From: Gigantopelta aegis
Taxonomy: Eukaryota; Mollusca; Gastropoda; Neomphalida; Peltospiridae
NCBI RefSeq assembly: GCF_016097555.1
Contig: NC_054704.1
Location: forward strand, 92,808,653 to 92,872,652
Length of the DNA: 64,000 nucleotides
Direction of reading: 5' to 3'
Of this stretch, positions 12,601 through 22,769 are shown piece by piece (the first letter of the stretch is position 1; the number at the start of each line of letters is the position of its first letter). The notes under the pieces were generated by a model, which saw only the letters and a program-made list of their open reading frames with translations, did not search any database and was not told the DNA's origin. The translations under genes were made by a program, and so were the position numbers.

Positions 12601-15600
12601 CCACTATGTTAAGCAACCTTGTATTTGAAACGTTTATATGAGGTATCTATAAAACAGTACTGCAATTGTGCTCGAAACTAGGAGTGTTGTAAAAATATTC
12701 CCATATACATGTATAAAAAGCATTCTGAGAGTACTGCTAAAGCAATACATATCCCCTACCAAACCTAAGAATGTGTTGTATCTCCTAAGTTCAAGGGGTC
12801 GGGACGTAGCCCAGTGGTACAGCGCTCGCTTGATGCTCGATCGGTGTGGGATCGATCCCTGTCGGTAGGCCCATTGGGCTATTTCTCGCTCCAGCCAGTA
12901 CACAACGACTGGTGTATCAAAGGCCGTGGTATGTACTATCCCGTCTATGGGATGGTGCATATAAAAGATCCCTTGCTGCTAATTGAAAAGAGTAGCCCAT
13001 GAAGTTGTGACAGCGGGTTTCTCTCTCAATATTTGTGTGGTCCTTAACCATATGTCTGACACCATATAACAGAAAGTAAAATGTGTTGAGTGCGTCGTTA
13101 AATAAAACATTTCTTTCTTTCTCCTAAGTTCAAGGGTCATAACTCCGTCAAAAATGGTTCAATTGCCATGAAAGTCAAACTTGATCTGTAACAGTACATG
13201 ATAAAGCTATACACAAAATGTCATCTCAATATCTGAAGGCATTGTAAATAAAGCATCCGGAAAACTACATGTGGGACAAACGGACGGACAGACAGAAGGA
13301 CGGAGATGAAACCTATACTCCCCTCCGGAAGGGGACTAACAAATGAGCCATAAAGGTTTCAATTTCTCCAGTTGATGGACAGGTTGTAATGCATGATTCA
13401 CAGCATGTACTTTCTTATCTATGTAGGAAATTTCATAAAAAAAGTAACTAAACTAGGTATTTCATTTTCTATATGTATAAAACAACGTGTTGTGTAGTTA
13501 CAAATATCTGTTTTGTTTTGTTACAGGTGTGCTGGTGAAAAAAGGCTGATTTGGAGATATAGTTTTAATTACTGTCCAATCATTTTTGTTTTGTTGGTAA
13601 ATCCCATCATTTACTGGAGAGCACGCAAACTCGGTTAGTAGGCCTAAAGTTAGCCAACAAACGATACCCTCTTGCACCCCACCCACCCCCGCTAGGTATA
13701 GCTCTTATACAACAGTGAAATATTTGATAATATCAGTCAAGTAACAGTGATAATCGCTAGAGGAGACAGCGCCTTGTACTCTATCAACTGTCCTGGCGCG
13801 TATACTGGGATTGGAGTAGTGTTCAAAACCCCCGTTCCAAGCATCCAAGCAATTTTATTTTTTATTTTTTGGGTCTATATATTTTCCGTGGTTTAATGAC
13901 TCGAAATCCTCCCCTGAATGCTTCGCTCGGCACAGGACAGATCCAGCACCCCCCCCCCCCCCCCCCCCCCCCCCACACACACTTGCACAATTTCACGCAC
14001 GTGCGAATGACTGTCATGTTGCGAAAACGACTTGACTTAGAACCACCTCAGTAGACCCATTCTCTGATTGGGTTTTCTCCCGTCCCAACTAGTGTACCAC
14101 GACTGATTTATTAAAAGCCGTGGTATGTGCTGTCCTGTCTGTAAACGCAATTTCATGCCTGACATACGAAAACAACTAGTCAGTGGTTCTTTTTATTAAT
14201 TCTTCCCTCCCTTACTTCTTTCCTTCCTTCTTTGTTTGTAACATTTGTTTGTTTTGGTCGTTATTTTGTTTTTATTATTTCTTCCCTCCCTTACTTCTTT
14301 CCTTTCTTCTTTGTTTGTAACATTTGTTTGTTTTGGTCGTTATTTTGTTTTTATTATTTCTTCCCTCCCTTACTTCTTTCCTTTCTTCTTTGTTTGTAAC
14401 ATTTGTTTGTTTTGGTCGTTATTTTGTTTTTATTATTTCTTCCCTCCCTTACTTCTTTCCTTTCTTCTTTGTTTGTAACATTTGTTTGTTTTGGTCGTTA
14501 TTTTGTTTTTATTATTTCTTCCCTCCCTTACTTCTTTCCTTTCTTCTTTGTTTGTAACATTTGTTTGTTTTGGTCGTTATTTTGTTTTTATTATTTCTTC
14601 CCTCCCTTACTTCTTTCCTTTCTTCTTTGTTTGTAACATTTGTTTGTTTTGGTCGTTATTTTGTTTCTCTTCCGTATATTTGCATTGCAGTAAAGAAGAC
14701 ACTGCAACTGACGGGTTCGGTTACTCGCATAGAGAGAGACATAGTTAAAACGATCACGTTCAAGTTCTCCATAATCGTTGTCGTTTTTGCCATTATGTAA
14801 GTAAAACACAAATATTGTTACAAAAACAACAATCAAAACAGGTAGCATAATGCTATACGAATTGATGCATCCTGCCAATTAGCACAAAAAGACACTACCT
14901 ACAATCTTAAAACGTGCAACAACAACAATAACCAAAAATCACGACACAAAACATACAAACCTTCATGCAGACACGCACAAACACGAGATGGTACACACGC
15001 ACAGACACACACAAAATAACAACAAAAAACCCCCAGAACAAACACAAAAAGGCCTAAAAAATACATTAATTAAAAAAAAAACCTTAAGAAACTTGCCTCC
15101 AACACATACAGACACACGCGCGTTTATACGTGCTTGTGTGTGCGTGCGTACATGTGTGTAAAACTCGTCGAATTCATCATTTGGTTGTGTTTCAGATGGA
15201 CACCAAACATTGTTGACAGCATCATGGATCTGATCACACTGGTGAAGTGTAGGAATTCTAACAACAAGTACAAACTCTTCTTTCCGCTCTGGGTCATTGA
15301 GGTTAGTGATACACCAGAATAGACCAGGGCGCCGTGCCATGAACCGATCTTAGCGCTAAGATCATATTGACTGCTTAACTACCTTATGCACTTAAGGTGA
15401 TCTTAGCGCTAAGATCATATTGACTGCTTAACTACCTTATGCACTTAAGGTGATCTTAGCGCTAAGATCATATTGACTGCTTAACTACCTTATGCACTTA
15501 AGGTGATCTTAGCGCTAAGATTGCTTCGTGGAAGGGGGCCCAGATCTTTATTTCACCCAGGGTCATCAGACAGTAACATAGTGGGATTATATACGTCATA

Positions 15601-16085
15601 TACATAGTCATAAACATAAATATTGATTTGTGCATGGTAGTTACCAAGTGACTGTACTTTCTAAACATATAGCAATCATTTGATTTTCTCTGTATTGTAG
15701 TATTTTCACAGACTTTATTCTAACAGGAGTTGAATTGAAATGTGTGCAAAAGTGAATATTGGTGTGCAACCTATAGCCCATCCTGGAAGGCAATACATTC
15801 TATAAACCCAACTAACCTCACTAAAGTTGATTATGGGAGCTGTCTATCCCCTTATCTATTACTTCCATCCCCACACTCAAGGGTACATTTATAACGTACC
15901 TTTAAAACGCAAATTCTCAACAGTAATAATCAGTAATAATGTACAAACCATGGCCGTAATAAGAGGTGGAGTTAGCCAGCTCCCCTTGAGAAATACTATT
16001 TATTAACAACTGCCTATTTTACTTTGGTAAAGATCCCTTTTTGTGTACCATGACTTGTGTATTTTCGATCCATCACCCGACGTTC

Positions 16086-16159
<74 letters not shown>

Positions 16160-16360
16160 GTCGGGGGATGGATCGAGTACACACACACACACACGCACAC
16201 ACACAGTAGAATCTTGTTGGGTCGAACTAAGAAGGGTCGAATACACTGCAACGATCGAACCAAAAAAGTCCCGAGTTACACTTACATGGTTAGGTCGAAC
16301 TACCAGATGGATCAAACACTTTCTGGAGCACAGACGGATTTCGAGCCAACAGGATTCATC

Positions 16361-16419
<59 letters not shown>

Positions 16420-16695
16420 TATTGTCTCAGAGAGTAATATGGTAAGATTAAGGTCCCCCTATCCCTTCCACGTTATTTAAAGACACGGTACAACCCTGCA
16501 AAGTATATATAATCGAGATTTGTGATTGAAGATTATTTTTCTGTTTAGGCGGTACTGAATCCAATGCAGGGCCTGTTCAACTGTTTCCTGTATAACAAGA
16601 CGAACGCGCTCTACATATGTCTGTGCTGCAAGTTCAGAAAGAAGCACATTCAGGAATCCCCGGACGAAACCACGCACCTGCTGAGGAATTCGTAA
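7086..16695 (+). CDS. GPR143-like: GPR143/OA1-like seven-transmembrane receptor, eight exons
   Basis: Exons: 7086-7353, 8618-8808, 9996-10108, 11305-11403, 13527-13633, 14691-14796, 15196-15301, 16549-16695. All junctions are GT-AG and phases agree (1,0,2,2,1,2,0), giving 378 residues against 404 in human GPR143. Seven hydrophobic segments fall near residues 33-52, 73-100, 154-177, 193-217, 235-259, 282-306 and 319-345. Motifs shared in order with the family include LMSCVGVIARTA after helix 2, YCPIIFVLLVNPI in helix 5, WTPNIVDSIMDL at helix 6 and the helix 7 motif LNPMQG. GPR143 is known in vertebrates as a melanosomal/endolysosomal receptor tied to pigment cells; the role in this animal is inference only. 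The start ATG is the first in the exon and sits in a good context. Introns are loaded with MITEs, SINEs and tandem arrays. Confidence 0.88.
7632..7946 (+). mobile_element. MITE family 5, full copy in intron 1
   Basis: Starts CATAGGCGTACAGGCTCCC and ends TCGTACGCTTATGTCTG, so the ends form a short inverted repeat around GCGTACG/CGTACGC. A poly-G run at 7663-7682 interrupts the left part. Confidence 0.75.
8419..8526. repeat. (GA)n/(GGGA)n microsatellite in intron 1
   Basis: A GA dinucleotide run that turns into GGGA tetranucleotides. It lies about 90 bases upstream of the exon 2 acceptor. Confidence 0.95.
8955..9322 (+). mobile_element. SINE type B, full length, in intron 2
   Basis: tRNA-like head (GGGACGTAACCCGGTGGTAA, then GGGATCGATCCCCGTCGG), shared middle (TGCACCACGACTGGTATATC) and type-B tail (TTACCAAATGTTTGACATCC, then AATGTGATCTAGTGGTGTC). 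The 50 or so bases before the head (CACCAGTCCCTAGAG, then GAGTGAATGTCTC) also occur before the type-B SINE at 33325-33675, so the repeated unit is longer than the SINE. Confidence 0.85.
9581..9912. repeat. 20-bp minisatellite in intron 2
   Basis: Degenerate repeats of TGACGCAAACAGACGCAGAG, about 16 units, with frequent swaps among GAG, GAT, GGG and AAG at the unit end. It ends about 80 bp before exon 3. Cys/Leu-rich ORFs read through it are artefacts. Confidence 0.92.
10169..10345. repeat. (TG)n-rich imperfect microsatellite in intron 3
   Basis: A TGTG/TATG/CGTG mix begins about 60 bp after exon 3. A second pure GT run lies at 10769-10807 and a GGAT run at 10714-10730. Confidence 0.9.
10924..11265 (+). 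mobile_element. TTAA-type MITE family 1, copy in intron 3
   Basis: Begins TTAAAGTGACAGACCCTAG and follows the same motif order as the copies at 32227-32629 and 34753-35449 (TTAGATTATTTTTTGTACAT, CTGAGAAGTAATGGTTAT, GGTTTGTAGATTAATTAAAC). The right inverted end is lost. Confidence 0.75.
11675..12086 (+). mobile_element. TTAA-type MITE family 3, copy in intron 4
   Basis: Shares CAATGTGTTTCTGGTCATC, AATAATTTCGTACGTAC, AATATACAGCCACTGGTAT and the right end GCAGCAAACTCAGG, then CTTTAA, with the complete copy at 40903-42384. The left terminus is eroded. Confidence 0.72.
12117..12387 (+). mobile_element. MITE family 5, full copy in intron 4
   Basis: Starts CATAGGTGTACGAGCTTC and ends CGTACGCTTATGTCTATG. 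The internal motifs match the copies at 5852 and 7632. Confidence 0.78.
12719..13339 (-). mobile_element. Dispersed repeat G, inserted in MITE 4 and hosting a SINE
   Basis: Matches the reverse complement of 48843-49374 end to end: AGCATTCTGAGAGTACTGC at one end and GGAAGGGGACTA at the other, with TCCTAAGTTCAAGG, TCATAACTCCGTC and the GGACGGACAGACAGA stretch between. The sharp ends seen in both copies define the element; its class is unknown. Confidence 0.75.
12798..13119 (+). mobile_element. SINE type A, intact, with 17-bp target duplication
   Basis: Full tRNA-derived SINE: head GACGTAGCCCAGTGGTACAG and B box GGGATCGATCCC, shared middle, and the type-A tail TGTGTTGAGTGCGTCGTTAA ending in a TTTC repeat. 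The target duplication TCTCCTAAGTTCAAGGG is perfect at 12781-12797 and 13120-13136, which shows recent target-primed insertion. Confidence 0.92.
13944..13982. repeat. Poly-C and CA tract in intron 5
   Basis: A run of about 25 C followed by CA repeats. Such runs are prone to assembly error. Confidence 0.9.
14055..14160 (+). mobile_element. SINE middle fragment in intron 5
   Basis: Contains GTGTACCACGACTGATTTAT and GCCGTGGTATGTGCTGTCCT, the shared SINE middle. Head and tail are missing. Confidence 0.7.
14190..14666. repeat. 79-bp minisatellite abutting receptor exon 6
   Basis: Six units of 79 bp; TAACATTTGTTTGTTTTGGT recurs at 79-bp spacing from 14238. Each unit holds a long pyrimidine tract (TTCTTCCCTCCCTTACTTCT). 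The last unit ends about 25 bp before the acceptor at 14690, so the array sits where the branch point and polypyrimidine tract of this intron should be. Confidence 0.95.
15327..15541. mobile_element. MITE family 6 with internally amplified 53-bp core
   Basis: The ends form an imperfect inverted repeat (GGGCGCCGTGCCATGAACCG at left against GCTTCGTGGAAGGGGGCCC at right). The inside is three copies of a 53-bp unit starting at 15346, 15399 and 15452, plus a partial fourth. Each unit begins with the palindrome GATCTTAGCGCTAAGATC. Located in intron 7 of the receptor gene. Confidence 0.75.
16091..16196. repeat. (TA)n and (CA)n microsatellites in intron 7
   Basis: About 29 TA dinucleotides followed by CA runs. 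A further GT run lies at 16364-16418. Confidence 0.95.
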
Positions 16696-16936
16696 ACGTC
16701 GACTTTGCGATATACGTGCTCAGTTCATTAATTAATCGGTTGACTTCCAAATAAGCACACTCCATATTCTCAATAACTTACAGAGTATGACAAATATTTT
16801 GAAAAGTCCGTACTGAATCGGGTTTGTGAAAACAATTAGCCCACAAAGGTAAAGCACTAGCCCAAATTCTAGATCAATTATAACTGGATTTTTATCTAAT
16901 TTTTGTAAGATTACACATTTACAAGTATAACAGTAA

Positions 16937-16942
16937 AATAAA
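16937..16942 (+). promoter_or_regulatory. Candidate polyadenylation signal of the receptor gene
   Basis: AATAAA lies 242 bases after the stop codon of the GPR143-like gene. It is the first consensus hexamer downstream that I see. Confidence 0.45.
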
Positions 16943-16959
16943 ACAAACACTTAAATTAT

Positions 16960-18470
16960 GTTGTAACTTTCAGTTTTGTCGTGTTGTACGTTTGGTCTTT
17001 TGTCAAGTGTCATCCATCGTCATTGTCCCGTTTTCGCTTTTGCCCTCCCCCAGGGAAAAATAATTGATTAAACTCATGGTTGGTATCTAAACACACTATC
17101 AAAATAATTAAATTTAAATGAGGTTACGACAGTGTGACACACGGTAATAGATGGTTCAGTGTATTTGGTAGTGGGTTATACATTTAGAGCCTACTATTCA
17201 TGTCGCCAGGAACAGAACAGAACAGAACAGAGGGCGGCAAACATAATTATGTGCGCGATTAACTACCACGTGATGTGTCCAACCAATCAAAACACGTATG
17301 TCATTAGACTTTATTTCCTGTGCCAGAAACTTGAAAGGGAAAGGTAAACAATGCATGCTGTAACTGTGACGATGTAGAGATAGCATGTTACAGCACTTTG
17401 CAGACCTAGTTCAAGTATCGTCAACGTCCCTAACTGCGTTATACTTCAAATTCCGTCCACTTAGTTTTCTCGTGCACGGTTCGCGCAATCAACATCCGAT
17501 TTGTTGTCATCGGCATGTCGTTCATTTATGAGGTTTTTCTTCACAGTTCAGGAACATTTTTATAAACAATAAAGTTGAGATAAGTCAGTATCTAAATACA
17601 AAACTTTACAAACCCCTAAAACCATTAATTTTACTAAGTCGTTTTTATTTATTCCTTAAATTTACCGATATCGGGACCACATGACTCGTAGAAATTGACT
17701 TAAAATGGAGAAAGATGAATTAACTTTCGGTGCGTGTCACATGACCTCACACGTACCAGATCAACAAGGCCAAAGAATTGAATTTTTACGATTTTTAAGA
17801 CCCCTGTTGTTAGAATTTGTTTTCAATTATTATATTCGATCTCCAAAAGATATGCTACATTTTTGTGCCTCTGTTGTAGTGAATAGTATTCATAATCCAT
17901 TCATAACAGTTGTAAATAATTTTGAGTATATAAACTGTGTTAATTTAGAATCAATTCATTAAAACAATTATATTTTACAAACTATTCGCAGGTATGAACG
18001 TAATGCCTATCAGTATTGACATCAAGTGTGAGCGATGTGTGTTGATAAAACGCGGACCGGGCTTGAACGCTTGATAAATTGAATTTTTCCTTTAATTTTT
18101 TTTATAAATTAAGTGTTCGGCAACTGTACATAATTAAGAAACATATATTTTTTCATGTAGTTGCCTTAAAAATTGAAAATGACGAACCGCACATGCGCAG
18201 TACGATACTTTTTGCAAACGCATGCGCCTGAACGCAGTTAGAAACGTCGAACCCTTTCCTCTTTACCAGAGGGTGTTTCACTTTTATTTATTAGAATGGA
18301 TTTGTTTTACGTCCACATTGTTGAGTTTTTACGTTACTTGATTGCAATTTATTTTGTTTCACGTTATTTGTAGTTGAAAAATGTAGAATAGTATTTCCGT
18401 AAATATCGTATTCGTGTTTTGTCGTTAGGTGAATGCAGTTTGGGACGTCGATGGTGAGTACCGTATGATA
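16960..18470. other. No gene supported
   Basis: AT-rich sequence with only short ORFs. The longest (17705-17962, 85 residues) has no recognisable motif and no splice partners that I could find. CACGTG occurs at about 17268. Confidence 0.5.
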
Positions 18471-19469
18471 AAATGAACACAAAGAATTGTATCTTATACT
18501 CTGCATATGTGGAACTTAGGTCAAAATGTAATACAGGTAATAACTGGGCAAGACAAATAAGGCAAATACTGTGTTCATTAGGTTTTTATGAACTGTGGTG
18601 TAACCAAGAAGCATTAAACTATAATTTTAATTTGTCATTAATAAAAGAGAGAATTATGGACCAGTGTAATCAAGATCTTAATGGGCTCCTGGACACGTCT
18701 ATCAAATGTTCATATTTGTATAAATATTTAGTAAAAGAGCTTATTTTACAAAATTACCTGATGAAACCTATTCCAAGTCTATATAAAAAATGCATTACAA
18801 AGATAAGATTATCATCACATAGTTTAGCTATCGAAGTTGGTCGCTATTATAACATAAGTAGATCTAAACGATTGTGTGTCTTGTGTAAAATAGGTGAAAT
18901 TGAGGACGAGTTTCATGTGATATTATGTTTTCTTGCCCACTGGACAGGGTTATCCAGCTTTTGCACGGTGCTAGAAAAATCTGTCTGACCCTAGGGCTAG
19001 ATAAATCTGTCTGACCCGAGGGCTAGACGATTTCTACATACGCGTGACGTCATAACTCATGGTTTTAAAAATTCTGTTTGCCATTTCACGTTGTATCATT
19101 GGTTTAAAAATATTTAAACAAATTAATATTTTCAACTTTATATTTATTGTTAAATTGTTGCATTTTTATGTCGTTGCATAAGTTGGACTATATTTTTCAG
19201 CGTATGATTAAATGAGTCATTGTTCGTAGGTGAAATGTTTACGAATCGTTCAACAATAAACAAACCGTACGTAGCTTAAACAATTAATGTTTTTTTTTTT
19301 TTACTGTAATTAAATGGGCAATGTGACGGTACATGCTCTTAATCTCTTTTCGCCTGTGGCGATATTAATTGTTTTAGAAGGCCGTGTGCAGTTCCAAATG
19401 CACTTAGCTAGGTGGGCAACTTGTTACGTAATACTTCTGCGCGATGGTCGTCTAATACACACCCAGCCC

Positions 19470-19620
19470 AGGGCCCATATTTTCGAAGCTATCTTAGCCT
19501 ACGAAATCGTGAAATCATCGTAAGCTATGACGTCACTATGGCGTGCGCTGTAGTGACGTCACAACCTACGACGGTTTTACGATTTCGTAGCGCTAAGATG
19601 GCTTCGAAAATAGGGCCCCA
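19470..19620. mobile_element. MITE family 7, 150-bp foldback
   Basis: Almost the whole element is an imperfect palindrome. The left arm GGGCCCATATTTTCGAAGCT pairs with the right arm AGGGCCC plus upstream TGGCTTCGAAAATA, and the arms continue through CTTAGC, CTACGAAATCGT and TGACGTCAC to a short central loop near 19540. Confidence 0.88.
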
Positions 19621-20640
19621 GGTGCGGAGCCATGTGGCCAGTAGTTACGTAATACCACTGCGAGTGCGGTTTTTACAACCGTGATTTGGCGACGATGGCG
19701 TCAGTAAGTCTGGCGATCAAAGAGAAATATGCGTCTCTGGGAGTTGGGGATATATCACTTGATAGGGGGAGGACCGCCTTGTACCCCCAGGCGATTTCTG
19801 ATTTTATAATAAATAGCTAGTTTTTTTTTTAGATATCGGGGAGAACGAAATAGGAAGGCGTCCAGGGGGAACGTTAGTCCGGTTGGACTTTGGTAAATAT
19901 TTTATTTCTGCTCTGTTGTATAACCTTGATGTGATTGATGTGACTTTTAAATATTTTAATACTGTATTATACCAATATTCTTTAGACAGTGTCTTCGGTC
20001 ATCTGACGAAGTAAATCGTAGACTTTTTGTTCTACAATTATACGAGTATTTGGTAATATAAAGCTTAGCCAGTCATCCTAGAAGACCTAGGTAAACTGTA
20101 GGTTATTGTCTTTATCGTGATAGGTACCAGTATTAATTCTGTGTTACAGGGTTACTGAATGAATAGTTAGGGTTAATTAAAAATTAACCAGTTAGGAATA
20201 GAGCTGTAATTCCTTTATTAATTAAGTTCCCCTGAAAGCGGTTCTCAATTACCACACGTGTGGGTGTTGTGTCACGGTGAAGTGTTTAGCATATTGTGTA
20301 AACTAGACACCTAGAGATTAACTAATTAAGTGATCAGTTTTGGGTTGTTATTATTGTTGTTATTAATTAACTACTGCGGCTGTACATTTGTCAGCGTAGG
20401 TTAATACAGATTCCAAAGTGTATTGTGTTTTTGTTGTGTTTTCTAGTGAACTAAACGTGCTATAATAATATATACTTTATATAAGATCGTATCTCTGATC
20501 ATACCTAGATGAGCCAAAGCGGGTATATACCGCCTGTTACAGAGAGATCTAATAGATATACAGTTAGGAGAGATATTTGGACAATCGTGTTTTATTCAGT
20601 TACGGGTATTATAGAATCCCCGTGTCAGGCAAGAAAAAGA

Positions 20641-20749
20641 ATCAATCACCGTTGTGAGGTATAGATAAGGCAATTCCAACCCTCGGGACAAAATGTTTTT
20701 GTCCCTCGGGTTGGAATTGCCTTATCTATACCTTACAACGGTGATAGAT
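20641..20749. repeat. Long hairpin, two arms of about 53 bp
   Basis: The left arm 20641-20693 and right arm 20696-20749 are reverse complements with only a few mismatches: ATAGATAAGGCAATTCCAAC against GTTGGAATTGCCTTATCTAT. They are separated by 2-3 bases. It lies at the right boundary of the insertion into the LINE. Confidence 0.9.
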
Positions 20750-21376
20750 TCTATTAGTCCCTTTTTCAGTGATTATAGAATTTTATATATCAAGAAATAT
20801 TATAGAATCCACCCATCTATGTTTAAATTGATAGAATTACTAACAACTAACAATGTAAATGATTTATGTAAATTAGGGAAATATCTGTTCAAAATGTTTA
20901 AAAGACAAGAATCAATAGTTAAATAGTCTATATACAGAGTTCTATACAAAAGCATTTATATTCTTCATGTCCTTTTCATGTCAACACCTTCCATTGTGTC
21001 ATTGTTGTGTATGTATTTGTATGTATAACTGATGAATTGTAAATGTTCAAGGTTAATAAATGAATTGAATTGAAACTGAAGTGGATTATTATTATATACT
21101 GATGGTGTTGTTGATATTATTCTATGACAAACGTCACAATCAAATTTATTAAACGAAATTTCAGCCGAGAAAAAAAACAGACAAAAAAAACACGATCGAG
21201 CGATAAGGAGAGGGGGCGTTTCTCACTAGCCCGAACTTAAAAACCACTAGCCACGGGCGTCGGGCTAGCGGATTTGTCGAACTCTGCAATAACTATTTGG
21301 GGTATAATAAGTGCGATAGTGCATACATAATATGTGAAAAAGTATGTGCATGTGTACATGTTTGAATGTATTCGTC

Positions 21377-21567
<191 letters not shown>

Positions 21568-21789
21568 ACAGAGAGACTGTGAGACGTCAGTTTTTGAGAA
21601 ACCAAGACGTGAAAAATCCTCAAAATGTCTTGGACGGTTAAATCACATTGCTGTGTATGTGATTTGCATATACAATGAACAATAGAGAAACAAACAGTGG
21701 GCTCGTATATGACAGGTGCCTGCTGCGTAATACAAGTCAGTGTAATACTATATGGTATTTGAAGATTCAAGAAAACAGTCAAGTTTTGT

Positions 21790-22765
21790 TTAACAAATAT
21801 GTGGGAGTTTAATTCATTGCTTCAACAAATGTGACACAATTCTCCAGAATATATATATATATACCCTGGCGGTCAACAAATTAATCAAACTTCATCCAGT
21901 TTAAGATATTTTCACAGTTGTAAGGTACCAATAAAGGTTTCAAAGGCAATCTGGTCAAAGTTGCTGTCACCTTTGCAAATGGAGGTATGGGTTTGGCAAC
22001 ACTTTGGATATTTTGCAGAGTTATCGGCCTTCTTTTTCACGAGGTAGCAGTTGTCCTGTAGAAACAATGGAGTATCGTTTTCACAGCTGAAATTAAAAAA
22101 ATTATATATTAGTATTTTTAGCTATTTATATATTATAAAATTATTGATATAATAAATTATTTTGTAATAAAAATTGTTATTATTATTATTATTATTTTAT
22201 TCTTTCATAATTATATGGTAGAATGTTTTTCAAGCAGATGAAATATTTTCTGATCTAAATATCATGGGCTCAAAAGAGCGGTATGCATAAAAGATGGCAC
22301 CAGAGACATACTATCTGTGTTTATGTTTCATTGTTTGTTGATATTATTTTTCGACAAGTTATTATGTAGGTTAACAGTGTTTAACGCAAGTGTTGTAATT
22401 ACCACTGTTAGACAGCATTAGTAGTTAATTAAACAACGTGTATGTAAAATTTCAGACTGTTCTGAAATAAAGTTATTGACAAAATATTATGCACGCACCC
22501 AAACAGACACACACGTACGACAAACATATCTATTGGTATATGAAGTCTAAAACAAATGTAAATACATATATAAAAATAATAATAAATACTACTACTACTA
22601 TTACTATTACCATAATAACTACATGTAGTACACCCAGTAATTAATAAGGAAAACTCTTTCTTGAACCTTTCATGCTCCCAGTGTAGGTTAATTGTCGTGC
22701 GTGAGTCACGTCCGAATTGATGTGGTTAATTAACATACAGCCTGCGGATAATCGGGTTCAGAAGC
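21790..22765. other. No gene seen; AT-rich intergenic sequence
   Basis: Contains TA, TTA and CTA simple repeats and no credible exon. Confidence 0.5.
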
Positions 22766-22769
22766 ACGT

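Larger units (their letters stand above)
12490..13400 (+). mobile_element. MITE family 4, copy split by a nested insertion
   Basis: The left part (to about 12718) matches the middle of the copies at 24755-25176 and 46081-46515: CAGTTAATACTACAAGTCCT, then CTAGGAGTGTTGTAAA. The right part resumes at about 13340 with ATGAGCCATAAAGG. The 620 bases between are a different repeat, which itself contains a SINE. Confidence 0.75.
18936..20751. mobile_element. Unclassified 1.8-kb insertion inside the LINE
   Basis: Interrupts the LINE reading frame between ILC and SPFFSD. It has no ORF over about 90 codons and no recognised enzyme. The left part repeats TCTGTCTGACCC, then AGGGCTAGA, twice (18981-19030). 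The right end is a long hairpin (20641-20749). An inverted-repeat MITE lies inside it (19470-19620). Exact ends are uncertain by about 10 bp. Confidence 0.6.
18473..21085 (+). mobile_element. 5'-truncated LINE, C-terminal end, split by an insertion
   Basis: 18473-18935 encodes the C-terminal region of a LINE ORF2, with TKIRLSSHSLAIEVGRYYN and the CCHC-like knuckle LCVLCKIGEIEDEFHVILC. The expected continuation appears only at about 20755: SPFFSDYRILYIKKYYRIHP, then MFKLIELLTTNNVNDLCKLG. The 3' end carries AATTGAATTGAAACT at about 21060, a short-repeat tail of the kind found on CR1/L2-like elements. About 1.8 kb of foreign sequence separates the two parts. Confidence 0.8.

Noticed and set aside
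14245-14800. Five staggered Phe/Leu-rich ORFs resembling membrane proteins
   Set aside because: Each is the same translation of the 79-bp unit, shifted by one unit.
17705-17962. An 85-residue ORF starting MEKDELTFGACHMTSHV
   Set aside because: No recognisable domain, no neighbouring exons in phase and ordinary AT-rich surroundings.
19650-20640. A possible terminal repeat of a retroelement within the LINE insertion
   Set aside because: I see no second copy and no coding region to support it, so the insertion is left unclassified.
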